A stretch of 64,000 bases of DNA. It comes from Cerasibacillus sp036516575. GTDB taxonomy: Bacteria; Bacillota; Bacilli; Bacillales; Amphibacillaceae. How positions within the stretch are numbered: the stretch's first letter is position 1; every line of letters starts with the position of its first letter. The position numbers and the translations under genes are program-made. The notes under the pieces are model-generated. The model did no database searches. It had not been told where the DNA came from and saw only the letters and a program-made list of their open reading frames with translations. Where the stretch lies: NCBI RefSeq assembly GCF_036516575.1, contig NZ_DATBTY010000073.1, forward strand, positions 1 to 64,000, in the 5' to 3' direction. Below are positions 54,317 to 62,389 of the stretch, in pieces.

Positions 54317-55879
54317 GTGGAAAAATTGAGTAAACGCTTGTTTATCGTTGGTGTCGTTATGCTTTTCGCTATGAGTTTGTTACCAGGCGCTTCGACTTTT
54401 GCAGAAAATACAAGTCAGCCAAAAGTTGAAATGCGGGCAGCGTGGATTGCTACGGTCGTCAATATTGATATGCCAGCTGGGATGAGTGAAGTTGAGTATA
54501 CCAAATGGGCATCGGATACGGTCGGTCGACTAGCTGAGATGAATTTTAACACTGTTATTTATCAAGTGAAACCAACATCAGATGCGTTATACCCTTCAGA
54601 ATTAGCACCTTGGTCAAGATACATCACTGGAAAGGAGCAAGGAACCGATCCGGGATATGATCCATTACAAATTATGTTAGATATTACCCATGGTCATGGC
54701 ATGGAACTCCATGCATGGATTAATCCATATCGGCTGACGATGCCGAGTCAAGATTTAGATGATTTGGCGCCTAATCATATTGCCAAAAAGCATCCAGATT
54801 GGGTTGTGAAATATGGTCAGCAATACTATTTCAATCCGGGGATTCCAGAAGTTCAACAATATTTGATTGAAACGGTGAAAGAATTAGTAACGAACTATGA
54901 TATTGATGCCGTCCATATGGATGATTATTTCTATCCGTATAAGATAGCGGGAGAAGAATTCCCAGATGAAGAGACATTTGCGGAATACGGTGAAGGCTTT
55001 TCAGATATTGAAGATTGGCGGAGAAATAATGTGAATCAGCTCGTCTACCAAATTGATGAAGCGATAAAAGAGATGAAGTCTTGGGTCCAGTTCGGTATTT
55101 CACCATTTGGTGTATGGCGAAATATCGCTGATGACCCAACAGGCAGTGATACAGAAGCGGGACAAACGAATTATGATCATCTATATGCCGATACACGTCA
55201 ATGGATAAAAGATGGTTCGATTGATTATATAACGCCACAAATCTATTGGTCTAGACAGTTTGCGGTAGCCAACTATTCCATTTTACTAGATTGGTGGAGC
55301 AGGGAAGTGACTACTTATAGTGAAGTTCATCCAGTAAATCTATATATCGGGATGGCTGACTATAAAGTGAATGACAACTTTGATAAGGCTTGGGATAACC
55401 CATATGAATTACCAGAACAGATTTTAGATAATCGCGTCAATGGTATTGCCCAAGGGCAAATGCATTTTTCAGCGAAGGACGTCTTTCGTAATGCGTTAGG
55501 TTATGCCGATATTTTACAGGATGAAATCTATCATACAAAAGCGTTAACACCTGCAACACCTTGGAATGGTGATGGTGTTCCTAAGAAACCAATTTCCGTT
55601 AAGTTAGAAGAAATGGATGACGCTGTTACGGTCCTTATCAACAATAAAAAGCGAACAGATGCAAGAAAATATATTATTTATCGCTTTGAAGACAATAAAC
55701 ATGGCGACTATGGAAACCCAGAACATATTATCGGGGTTGTCTATGATCGCGATGGACAGGCTGTCTTTGTTGATGAAGACCGGGATCCAAACAGGCGCTA
55801 TACGTACGGAGTAACTTCCGTTTCACCTACAGGAATTGAAAGTAAAGGAGCAAAGGAAAGAAGGACGAAAAATAAATAA
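54317..55879 (+). CDS. Secreted GHL10-type glycosyl hydrolase-like protein (YngK family)
   Basis: 520 residues: signal peptide (about 1-30, ending FAEN), then the GHL10/DUF187 TIM-barrel (about residues 40-430) with MRAAWIATVVNIDMP, VHMDDYFYPY near 203 and YITPQIYWSRQF near 308, and a C-terminal FN3-like beta domain (about 435-515). Family members act on cell wall or polysaccharide; exact bond unknown. Start: GTG 54317 or TTG 54326 (GGTGG six bases before the latter). A perfect cre box just upstream predicts CcpA repression. Confidence 0.87.
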   Translation: MEKLSKRLFIVGVVMLFAMSLLPGASTFAENTSQPKVEMRAAWIATVVNIDMPAGMSEVEYTKWASDTVGRLAEMNFNTVIYQVKPTSDALYPSELAPWSRYITGKEQGTDPGYDPLQIMLDITHGHGMELHAWINPYRLTMPSQDLDDLAPNHIAKKHPDWVVKYGQQYYFNPGIPEVQQYLIETVKELVTNYDIDAVHMDDYFYPYKIAGEEFPDEETFAEYGEGFSDIEDWRRNNVNQLVYQIDEAIKEMKSWVQFGISPFGVWRNIADDPTGSDTEAGQTNYDHLYADTRQWIKDGSIDYITPQIYWSRQFAVANYSILLDWWSREVTTYSEVHPVNLYIGMADYKVNDNFDKAWDNPYELPEQILDNRVNGIAQGQMHFSAKDVFRNALGYADILQDEIYHTKALTPATPWNGDGVPKKPISVKLEEMDDAVTVLINNKKRTDARKYIIYRFEDNKHGDYGNPEHIIGVVYDRDGQAVFVDEDRDPNRRYTYGVTSVSPTGIESKGAKERRTKNK

Positions 55880-55883
55880 ACAT

Positions 55884-55923
55884 GAAAAGGGTGTCTTGTC
55901 GCTATACGAGACACCCTTTTTGT
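55884..55923 (+). terminator. GHL10 gene terminator
   Basis: AAAAGGGTGTCTTGT/ACGAGACACCCTTTT 15-bp stem with T run; faces the GH4 gene's end. Confidence 0.9.
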
Positions 55924-55938
55924 TTCAAGAAGATGATA

Positions 55939-56130
55939 GATAGCGCGTTGGGATTATTCAATGCGCCCTCTCGTGGTGCAAAAGCTAGCTGAGACCTCAC
56001 GTTGAGTCTTCAATGCGTTCTCTCGCACTGTAAAAAAGTCATGAGACAACACGTTGAAGCTTCAAAGCAACCCCTCATGAAGGAAAACCGACATGAGACA
56101 TCACGTTGAATCGTCGATGCTCTTATGAAA
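55939..56130. repeat. Four degenerate 52-bp repeats
   Basis: GAGAC(A/C)(T/A)CACGTTGA occurs at 55991, 56043 and 56095, exactly 52 bp apart; a more diverged unit precedes at 55939. Each unit contains TTGA...CTTCAA-type and, in part, CAATGCG strings that recall the 53-bp arrays at 17421 and 23200. Confidence 0.75.
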
Positions 56131-56136
56131 AATCAT

Positions 56137-57480
56137 TCATACAATATATTTCGCTAAATTCCCATTAAAAAACTGTGGTAAATAATCACGATGAGCCTCG
56201 AGCATGTCATCTAATATGAACTTTGCCGATTGATCATCGGTTACGAGTGGATTCAAACAAAGCGCCAGTAAAGCTTGTTCATATGATCCCGTCATGGCCG
56301 CTTCGATTGCTGCTAATTCAAAGGATTTTATTTGTTGCACCAAGCCATTAATCGTATAAGGTAATGCGCCAATCGCTAATGGAATGGGGCCGCCTTTCGT
56401 AACAACACAGTTCACTTCTACAACAGCATCGTTTGGCAAATCAGAAATGGCTCCATTGTTTTCAACATTTAAAGTCTGGATATCACCTTTGTCATTATGA
56501 ATAGAAGAAATTAAGTTACAGGCAACATCACTATAGTACGCACCACCTCGCTTTTCTAGTTGGGGTGGTTTAATATTTAAATCGGGGTTTTTATATAAGT
56601 TAAATAAACCGGCTTCCAAACGTTTAACGACTTCAGCACGAGTGATCCCCTTATTATATTCAGTGAGTTGCTGTTCTAAAATGTTACTTGTTTTATAATA
56701 GTAGCGATGATATGGGCTAGGAATAAGTTTTAAAGCATGAATAAACGATGTTTCCCACGGTAGAGGGGTGATGTTCTGCATCGATAGTTGTTTTTCAGGG
56801 TCGGCTAATAAAGTGAGGACATCATCTAATCTCGATTCACCATCTACAATGACATCTATCCCATATGACATATGATTTAGCCCAGCAAAGGTGATTTCAA
56901 GCGTGTCTAATGGAGCATCTAATAAATTAGCAATCGTCATTTTCATATTAATGGGCACATTACAGACACCGACAACTTTTTTGTGGGGACTTTTCTTCAA
57001 TACAGCTTCGGTAACAATACCAGCTGGATTTGTAAAATTAATGAGCCAAGCATTTGGGCATAAAGTTGTCATTTCTTTAGCAATGTCAAGCATAACCGGA
57101 ATGGTACGTAGCGCTTTAAATAAACCGCCTGCACCATTTGTTTCTTGACCGATCATGCCGTATTTCAGTGGTATACGTTCATCCTTAACACGGGCATCTA
57201 ATTGGCCAACACGCATTTGCGTCGTGACGAAATCAGCATCTTTTAACGCTTCTTGACGATTTAATGTTAAATGAATATCGATTGGGAGATTCGCTTTATC
57301 AACCATCCGTTTAGCGAGATTGCCAACAATCTCTAGCTTCTCTTTTCCTTCTTCTATATCTACAAGCCAAAGTTCGCGGACAGGTATTTCGTCATATCGG
57401 TTAATGAGACCTTCAACAAATTCGGGTGTATAGCTTGACCCACCGCCAATCGTTACTATTTTTACACCTGGTTTAGCCAA
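56137..57480 (-). CDS. GH4-family 6-phospho-beta-glucosidase
   Basis: 447-residue NAD+- and Mn2+-dependent glycosidase that splits phosphorylated disaccharides. NAD motif TIGGGSSYTPEF near residue 10, substrate-phosphate and metal segments GQETNGAGG near 107, NFTNPAGIVTEA near 143, CNVPIN near 165, and AGLNHMSYG near 192. TTG at 57480 was chosen since GGGAGGG is 6 bp before it; an ATG 21 bp upstream overlaps this site. Last gene of the PTS EIIB-EIIC-small protein operon. Sugar specificity (cellobiose-like versus other) is not resolved; LicH/CelF are relatives. Confidence 0.9.
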   Translation of the reverse strand: MAKPGVKIVTIGGGSSYTPEFVEGLINRYDEIPVRELWLVDIEEGKEKLEIVGNLAKRMVDKANLPIDIHLTLNRQEALKDADFVTTQMRVGQLDARVKDERIPLKYGMIGQETNGAGGLFKALRTIPVMLDIAKEMTTLCPNAWLINFTNPAGIVTEAVLKKSPHKKVVGVCNVPINMKMTIANLLDAPLDTLEITFAGLNHMSYGIDVIVDGESRLDDVLTLLADPEKQLSMQNITPLPWETSFIHALKLIPSPYHRYYYKTSNILEQQLTEYNKGITRAEVVKRLEAGLFNLYKNPDLNIKPPQLEKRGGAYYSDVACNLISSIHNDKGDIQTLNVENNGAISDLPNDAVVEVNCVVTKGGPIPLAIGALPYTINGLVQQIKSFELAAIEAAMTGSYEQALLALCLNPLVTDDQSAKFILDDMLEAHRDYLPQFFNGNLAKYIV

Positions 57481-57781
57481 TGAGATCCCTCCCGAAAACA
57501 AACGTGATTAAGGCACTTGTTGCAAACCCAACAATGATTGAAATGATGATTCGCTTTTTAAAAAAGTGCTTTTCCCCTGGTGTCGCATCAACTTTTGTCA
57601 AAACAAAAATTAGCCCAATTGATGCGGAAATTCCGGCCGCTAAGAAATAACTTAGTCTAAGTGATAAGCCTAATAGTAGAAAAAATTGAGGGATAAATAG
57701 TGTACCGATAAATAAAATAATCATAAAAATAAAGACACCTTTAAAACTAACTCTCGGAATAAGTCTTGTATCGTTGGTCAT
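57473..57781 (-). CDS. Small membrane protein in PTS operon
   Basis: 102 residues with three hydrophobic helices (about 13-34, 39-60, 75-97); no known motif. ATG follows GAGGAGG. Its end overlaps the start of the GH4 gene by 8 bp, indicating translational coupling. Not part of a standard PTS; role unknown. Confidence 0.75.
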   Translation of the reverse strand: MTNDTRLIPRVSFKGVFIFMIILFIGTLFIPQFFLLLGLSLRLSYFLAAGISASIGLIFVLTKVDATPGEKHFFKKRIIISIIVGFATSALITFVFGRDLIG

Positions 57782-57905
57782 TGTTATTTCCTCCTCAAAG
57801 ATAAGAAAGAGGGAATCACAAGGATTCCCAATATGATATTTGTCACAATTTAAGTAGAACGATTATGTTAGGATATGGCAATAAAGCATGAATCGTTAGA
57901 AAATA

Positions 57906-59183
57906 CTATGATGCTTTAGCTGTATCTTCTCCTTCTTCCATTGCCAGCATTTTCTTATCGTAAATTTTGAAAAATGGCAGGTAAATCAATGCAGAAATCG
58001 TAATATTAATCAGGACTAAGATAATCGCTCGCCAATCTCCTCCCGTTGCTAAATAGGCCCCTATTGGCGCTGGTAATGTCCATGGCGGTTTAATAAATGT
58101 TGCCGACACCAACCCTACGGATGTTGCCATGTATGAGATTGTTGCTGTAATCAAGGGTGTAATAACAAATGGAATGATTAAAAGCGGGTTTAAGACGATT
58201 GGGACACCAAAAATAACTGGTTCATTGATGTTAAAAATACTCGGTGCGAGAGAAACTCTTCCTACCTTTTTTAAGTAATCTGCTTTTGCAAATAGTAACA
58301 TGACAATGACAAGACCTAATGTTGCACCTGATCCACCAATCCAAATAAACCATTGGTAGAGTGGTTCTGGAGCAATATGTGGTAAGGCTTCACTAGCTGC
58401 AGCAGCCTCTCCGTTATTAGCAAAATAAACTTCCCAAAGCGGGCGTGCTACTGTTCCGACTATCGAGACACCGTGAATTCCAAACGACCAGAAAAAAGTA
58501 ATTAAGAAAACAGGAATTAAGACACCTAAGAGACTATCACCAGCTTTTACAAGGGGCGCAACTAATTCTTGAACAATCTCGTGTAAGCTGATTCCCAATA
58601 CGACCGTAATCAAAGTCATTAATAAAATAACAATGGTGACTGGAATGAGTGCTTCAAATGATCGACCAACGGATGCGGGGACTTGCTCTGGAAGTTTAAT
58701 TGTAATATTTCTTTGCTTACAGACACGAAAGATTTCGACGGAAATAATTGATACGATAATAGTAACGAATAAACCATTTCCACCGAGATATTGCATCGGT
58801 AAAACAAAACCTAATTCATCTAAAGCGGTCGGTGTGATGGTAAGTAACAATGATGCGACTGCGATTTGTGCACCTGATAATGGATCAACTTTATATGATT
58901 GGGCTAAATTATAGCCAATTCCAAAGGCGATATATAAAGACATTATAAACATTGTCATGCGATACGGGATTAAAATTTCACCCGCATGTTCTGTTGCCCA
59001 TTGAGTAATGGCCCATGATTCAGGCAGTGGCGGAAAAGCAATAATAAGGAAAAATGAACCTACGATAATAAACGGTAACGCGGAAATAACCCCATCACGA
59101 ATAGCAAGTAGATGGCGCTGTTCAGCTAATCTTGCCATTGGGCCAGAAACTTTTTTATCAAGGAACTCCGTGAATTTACTCAT
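57906..59183 (-). CDS. PTS lactose/cellobiose EIIC
   Basis: 425-residue membrane permease of the LicC/CelB type with about ten hydrophobic segments; conserved FNINEPVIFGVPIVLNP (near 305) binds sugar. Transports and helps phosphorylate a beta-disaccharide using EIIB. ATG follows GGGAGG. EIIB lies 27 bp upstream in the same operon; a 124-bp gap separates it from the small membrane gene. Confidence 0.93.
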   Translation of the reverse strand: MSKFTEFLDKKVSGPMARLAEQRHLLAIRDGVISALPFIIVGSFFLIIAFPPLPESWAITQWATEHAGEILIPYRMTMFIMSLYIAFGIGYNLAQSYKVDPLSGAQIAVASLLLTITPTALDELGFVLPMQYLGGNGLFVTIIVSIISVEIFRVCKQRNITIKLPEQVPASVGRSFEALIPVTIVILLMTLITVVLGISLHEIVQELVAPLVKAGDSLLGVLIPVFLITFFWSFGIHGVSIVGTVARPLWEVYFANNGEAAAASEALPHIAPEPLYQWFIWIGGSGATLGLVIVMLLFAKADYLKKVGRVSLAPSIFNINEPVIFGVPIVLNPLLIIPFVITPLITATISYMATSVGLVSATFIKPPWTLPAPIGAYLATGGDWRAIILVLINITISALIYLPFFKIYDKKMLAMEEGEDTAKAS

Positions 59184-59210
59184 CGAACGAACCTCCCTAA
59201 AAATATTAGA

Positions 59211-59516
59211 TTATTTAACGAGCTTCTGTAACGTTTCATATAAAACAGGTCCACCTAAAGGCGTATATGCTTGAGGTGGTATTGCACCACAGGGAACATT
59301 TTTTTCATCCGCTTCTTTTTTAATACTGTCGAAACGATGTCTAATTTGTGGAGCAACCATAACGACATCCCATGGACTTTCTAATTCGAAAGCAACTTCA
59401 CTAGAGCCAATAGCCTTGACAGCTAAATCTTGCCCGTTTTTCTTTGCTTCCGATTTTAATGCATTGACAACGATGGCACTTGACATACCGCCAGAACAGA
59501 CGAATAAGACACGCAT
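59211..59516 (-). CDS. PTS lactose/cellobiose EIIB
   Basis: 101 residues, cytoplasmic phosphocarrier with phospho-Cys7 in LFVCSGGMSS, Rossmann-like fold (VVMVAPQIRHRF). ATG follows AAGGAGGTG. First gene of the minus-strand PTS operon; EIIA is encoded divergently at 59710. Confidence 0.92.
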   Translation of the reverse strand: MRVLFVCSGGMSSAIVVNALKSEAKKNGQDLAVKAIGSSEVAFELESPWDVVMVAPQIRHRFDSIKKEADEKNVPCGAIPPQAYTPLGGPVLYETLQKLVK

Positions 59517-59588
59517 GTTTTCACCTCCTTATTTTTATTCTTTTCTGTTTTTGATCATTGAATCGTTAAAACAGCCATACGTTAAACT

Positions 59589-59602
59589 TGAAAGGGCTTT
59601 CA
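59589..59602. promoter_or_regulatory. Near-perfect cre box between divergent PTS genes
   Basis: TGAAAGGGCTTTCA differs from the ideal TGAAAGCGCTTTCA only at the central C (G here). It could repress both operons. Because the central CG is usually required, affinity may be lower. Confidence 0.6.
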
Positions 59603-59709
59603 TTTTAATTGTATTATAAAATATAGGAAATATTTACTCAATATGGAACATGCAGTGTTAAAAGAAAATTTTAATATGTCATTTTAGTGAACGAAATGGA
59701 GGGAATGCC

Positions 59710-60048
59710 ATGTTAGATATGGAAACAAAAATTTTTAATATTATTTCTCATGGTGGTGATGCTAAAGCGATTGCATATGAGGCTCTTGAGTTAGCCCATG
59801 CATACAATTTTTCCGAAGCTGAGAAAAAACTAGAAAAAGCCAATCAAACATTAGTTAAAGCCCACAATACACAAACGAAACTCATTCAAGCAGAGATTAA
59901 TGGTGAGAAAGTATCAATGTCTTTACTAATGGTTCATGCACAAGATCATCTGATGGCAGCTATTAGTGAAATGACGTTAATTGAAAAAATGATTACGATG
60001 TTGAAGAAAATATATCAATTAGAGAAAAATTTACAAGGAAAGGGTTGA
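59710..60048 (+). CDS. PTS lactose/cellobiose EIIA
   Basis: 112-residue helical phosphocarrier; phospho-His76 in MVHAQDHLM. ATG follows GGAGGG. Divergent to its EIIB and EIIC partners, and followed 4 bp later by the MupG-like gene. Confidence 0.92.
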   Translation: MLDMETKIFNIISHGGDAKAIAYEALELAHAYNFSEAEKKLEKANQTLVKAHNTQTKLIQAEINGEKVSMSLLMVHAQDHLMAAISEMTLIEKMITMLKKIYQLEKNLQGKG

Positions 60049-60052
60049 TAAA

Positions 60053-61141
60053 ATGGGTGTTCTCGGTATTTCAATATATCCCAACCATTCGAACTTAGAA
60101 GAAGATCAAGCCTATATTCAGAAAGCTCATGACTATGGATTTAAGCGTATTTTTACGTGCCTATTATCAGTTGATGGTGATAAGGAAAAAATATTACATG
60201 AATTTAAACAGACAACGCGGTTTGCTAAAGACTTAAACATGGAAGTCATCTGTGATATAAGCCCTAGGATTTTAAATGCATTAAATATATCTTATGATGA
60301 TTTGAGCTTTTTTCATGAGTTAGGTGTAGATGGCATTCGCTTAGATTTAGGGTTTACAGGTCTTGAAGAAGCTCAGATGACATTTAATCCATACGGGTTA
60401 AAAATTGAAATCAATATGAGCCAAGCGACCCATTATTTAGAAAACATTTTAAACCACCAACCGAATCGTCAACAATTAATCGGCTGTCATAATTTTTACC
60501 CACATCGCTTCTCTGGTTTATCCTATGATTTCTTTCTTAAAAGTAGTCGTAAATTTAATACGAATGGACTGCGAACAGCTGCTTTTATCTCCTCATCTGT
60601 CGCTACATTTGGACCTTGGCCAATTATAGAAGGACTTCCAACTCTAGAAATGCATCGCAATTTACCAATTGATGTTCAGGCAAAACATTTACTTGCTACA
60701 AAACTTATTGATGACATTATTATCAGTAATGCATATGCTTCGGATGTGGAAATGCGAATATTAAGTGAAATAAATCGAGAAAAAATGACTTTTAATGTTG
60801 AAATAGTAGATGATGTGAGCGAGCTTGAACGCGCGATTATCTTAAATGAACCACATTTTTATCGTGGGGATGTATCGGATTATATGATTCGTTCAACACA
60901 GAGTCGGGTCAAATACCGTGAACATTCAATCGCACCACATAATACCCGTGACATAAAACGAGGCGATATTGTAATTGAAAATGATTTGTATAAACAATAT
61001 AAAGGTGAGCTACAAATTGCTTTAAAAGATATGCCGAACTCTGGTAAAACGAATGTCGTTGGTCGGATTCGTGAAGAAGAGATTTTCTTAATTGACTATT
61101 TACAGCCGTGGGAAATGTTTGTCTTCAAAGAGTGGAATTGA
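60053..61141 (+). CDS. MupG/DUF871-family 6-phospho-N-acetylmuramidase-like
   Basis: 362 residues, N-terminal TIM barrel (LGISIYPNHSNLEEDQAYIQKA) and a C-terminal beta domain (about 245-362). MupG of Staphylococcus aureus and B. subtilis YbbC hydrolyse MurNAc-6-phosphate-GlcNAc produced by PTS uptake. Position straight after an EIIA gene suits a phospho-disaccharide hydrolase, but the PTS here is of lactose/cellobiose type, not MurP type, so substrate may differ. AAAGGG precedes ATG. Confidence 0.85.
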   Translation: MGVLGISIYPNHSNLEEDQAYIQKAHDYGFKRIFTCLLSVDGDKEKILHEFKQTTRFAKDLNMEVICDISPRILNALNISYDDLSFFHELGVDGIRLDLGFTGLEEAQMTFNPYGLKIEINMSQATHYLENILNHQPNRQQLIGCHNFYPHRFSGLSYDFFLKSSRKFNTNGLRTAAFISSSVATFGPWPIIEGLPTLEMHRNLPIDVQAKHLLATKLIDDIIISNAYASDVEMRILSEINREKMTFNVEIVDDVSELERAIILNEPHFYRGDVSDYMIRSTQSRVKYREHSIAPHNTRDIKRGDIVIENDLYKQYKGELQIALKDMPNSGKTNVVGRIREEEIFLIDYLQPWEMFVFKEWN

Positions 61142-61254
61142 GAACATGGAGCACTTTCAGAATAGTTATTTTTGAAAACTAAAACCGGAAATTTTATGCT
61201 AAAATAAATAATCGTTAATATATAACCGAGCAAAAATTGTAAAGAGGGATCAAC

Positions 61255-62307
61255 GTGAAAACAGCAGTCATGAACATTTTACAAAAAGCAATTGAAGAAG
61301 AAAATCTTCCGGGTGCGCTAATTTCTATTTCCGAAAATGGTCAATTATTATTACGCGAATCGTTTGGCAATCGGACAGTTTTTCCGGTAAAAGAGTCAAT
61401 GGATATGAATACTGTATTTGATTTAGCTTCATTAACGAAAGTAGTTGCCACATTACCGGCGCTGCTCTTATTAATGGATCAGAAACAGATTCACTTGGAG
61501 GATAAAGTGGCAAGATTTATACCGGAATTTTCCTGGAATGGAAAGGAATCTGTGACGATTGAGCATCTATTAACCCATACTTCTGGTCTACCTGCATTTA
61601 AGCCGTTTTTTAAAGAGCAATTAAATAAAGAAGAAGTCATTCATTCCATTTGTCATAGCGCTATAGAATCTCCTGTCGGCAAACAAGTGATATATAGTGA
61701 TTTAGGATTCATTATGTTGTCAGCGATTGTTGAACAGGCTACTGGACAGAGCTTTGAATACTTTGTTGAAAACGAAATATTTACAGCACTTGGTATGAAC
61801 GAAACATGTTTTAATCCTGATTTTCCGCTCAACAGGTATGCTGCTACTGAATTCGATGCTGCAGCAAAAACATATAAACGCGGTATTGTCCATGATGAGA
61901 ATGCGGAAACGATGGGTGGTATAAGTGGGCATGCGGGTCTGTTTTCGACATGTGCTGATTTAGAAAAGTTCGCTTCTATGATAGAAAACAACGGCACCAT
62001 CAATCATAAACAGTTTATTTCGTCTGAAATCATTGAGTTATCACGCAAGAACTTTACTCAAAATGATCGCTTATCACGTGGGCTTGGTTGGGAATTAAAT
62101 GTTCATTCAGATTGTTCATGCGGAGCATTCTTCTCTAAAAAAGCATACGGGCATACTGGTTTTACAGGAACGAGTATTTGGTTTGATCCTAAACAGAAAA
62201 TCCACATTATATTATTAACAAATTATGTTCATTATGGTCGCAATCCTATATGGATTAATTCTATGCGAGAAGCGATTCATACAGCTTCGATTGTCTCCAA
62301 TAAATGA
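61255..62307 (+). CDS. Beta-lactamase-like serine hydrolase
   Basis: 350 residues, class C/esterase fold: SxxK nucleophile Ser59-Leu-Thr-Lys62, YSD (Tyr147) in place of YxN, HTG (GHTGFTG) in place of KTG. No signal peptide, so it appears cytoplasmic, unlike B. subtilis AmiE (YbbE). YbbE-type hydrolases and MupG are neighbours in the B. subtilis muropeptide cluster, so recycling of wall fragments is plausible. GTG start preceded by AGAGGGA. 113 bp after the MupG-like gene. Confidence 0.85.
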   Translation: MKTAVMNILQKAIEEENLPGALISISENGQLLLRESFGNRTVFPVKESMDMNTVFDLASLTKVVATLPALLLLMDQKQIHLEDKVARFIPEFSWNGKESVTIEHLLTHTSGLPAFKPFFKEQLNKEEVIHSICHSAIESPVGKQVIYSDLGFIMLSAIVEQATGQSFEYFVENEIFTALGMNETCFNPDFPLNRYAATEFDAAAKTYKRGIVHDENAETMGGISGHAGLFSTCADLEKFASMIENNGTINHKQFISSEIIELSRKNFTQNDRLSRGLGWELNVHSDCSCGAFFSKKAYGHTGFTGTSIWFDPKQKIHIILLTNYVHYGRNPIWINSMREAIHTASIVSNK

Positions 62308-62342
62308 CATGTTAATGATTAAAATGTCCAAAAGATAGATAA

Positions 62343-62381
62343 GGGCTATCCAAAAGTTAATCATGATTTTTTGGATAGCCC
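62343..62381. terminator. Bidirectional terminator
   Basis: GGGCTATCCAAAA pairs with TTTTGGATAGCCC, 13 bp; ends both the serine hydrolase (plus) and the chemoreceptor (minus). Confidence 0.85.
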
Positions 62382-62389
62382 GATTAAAT

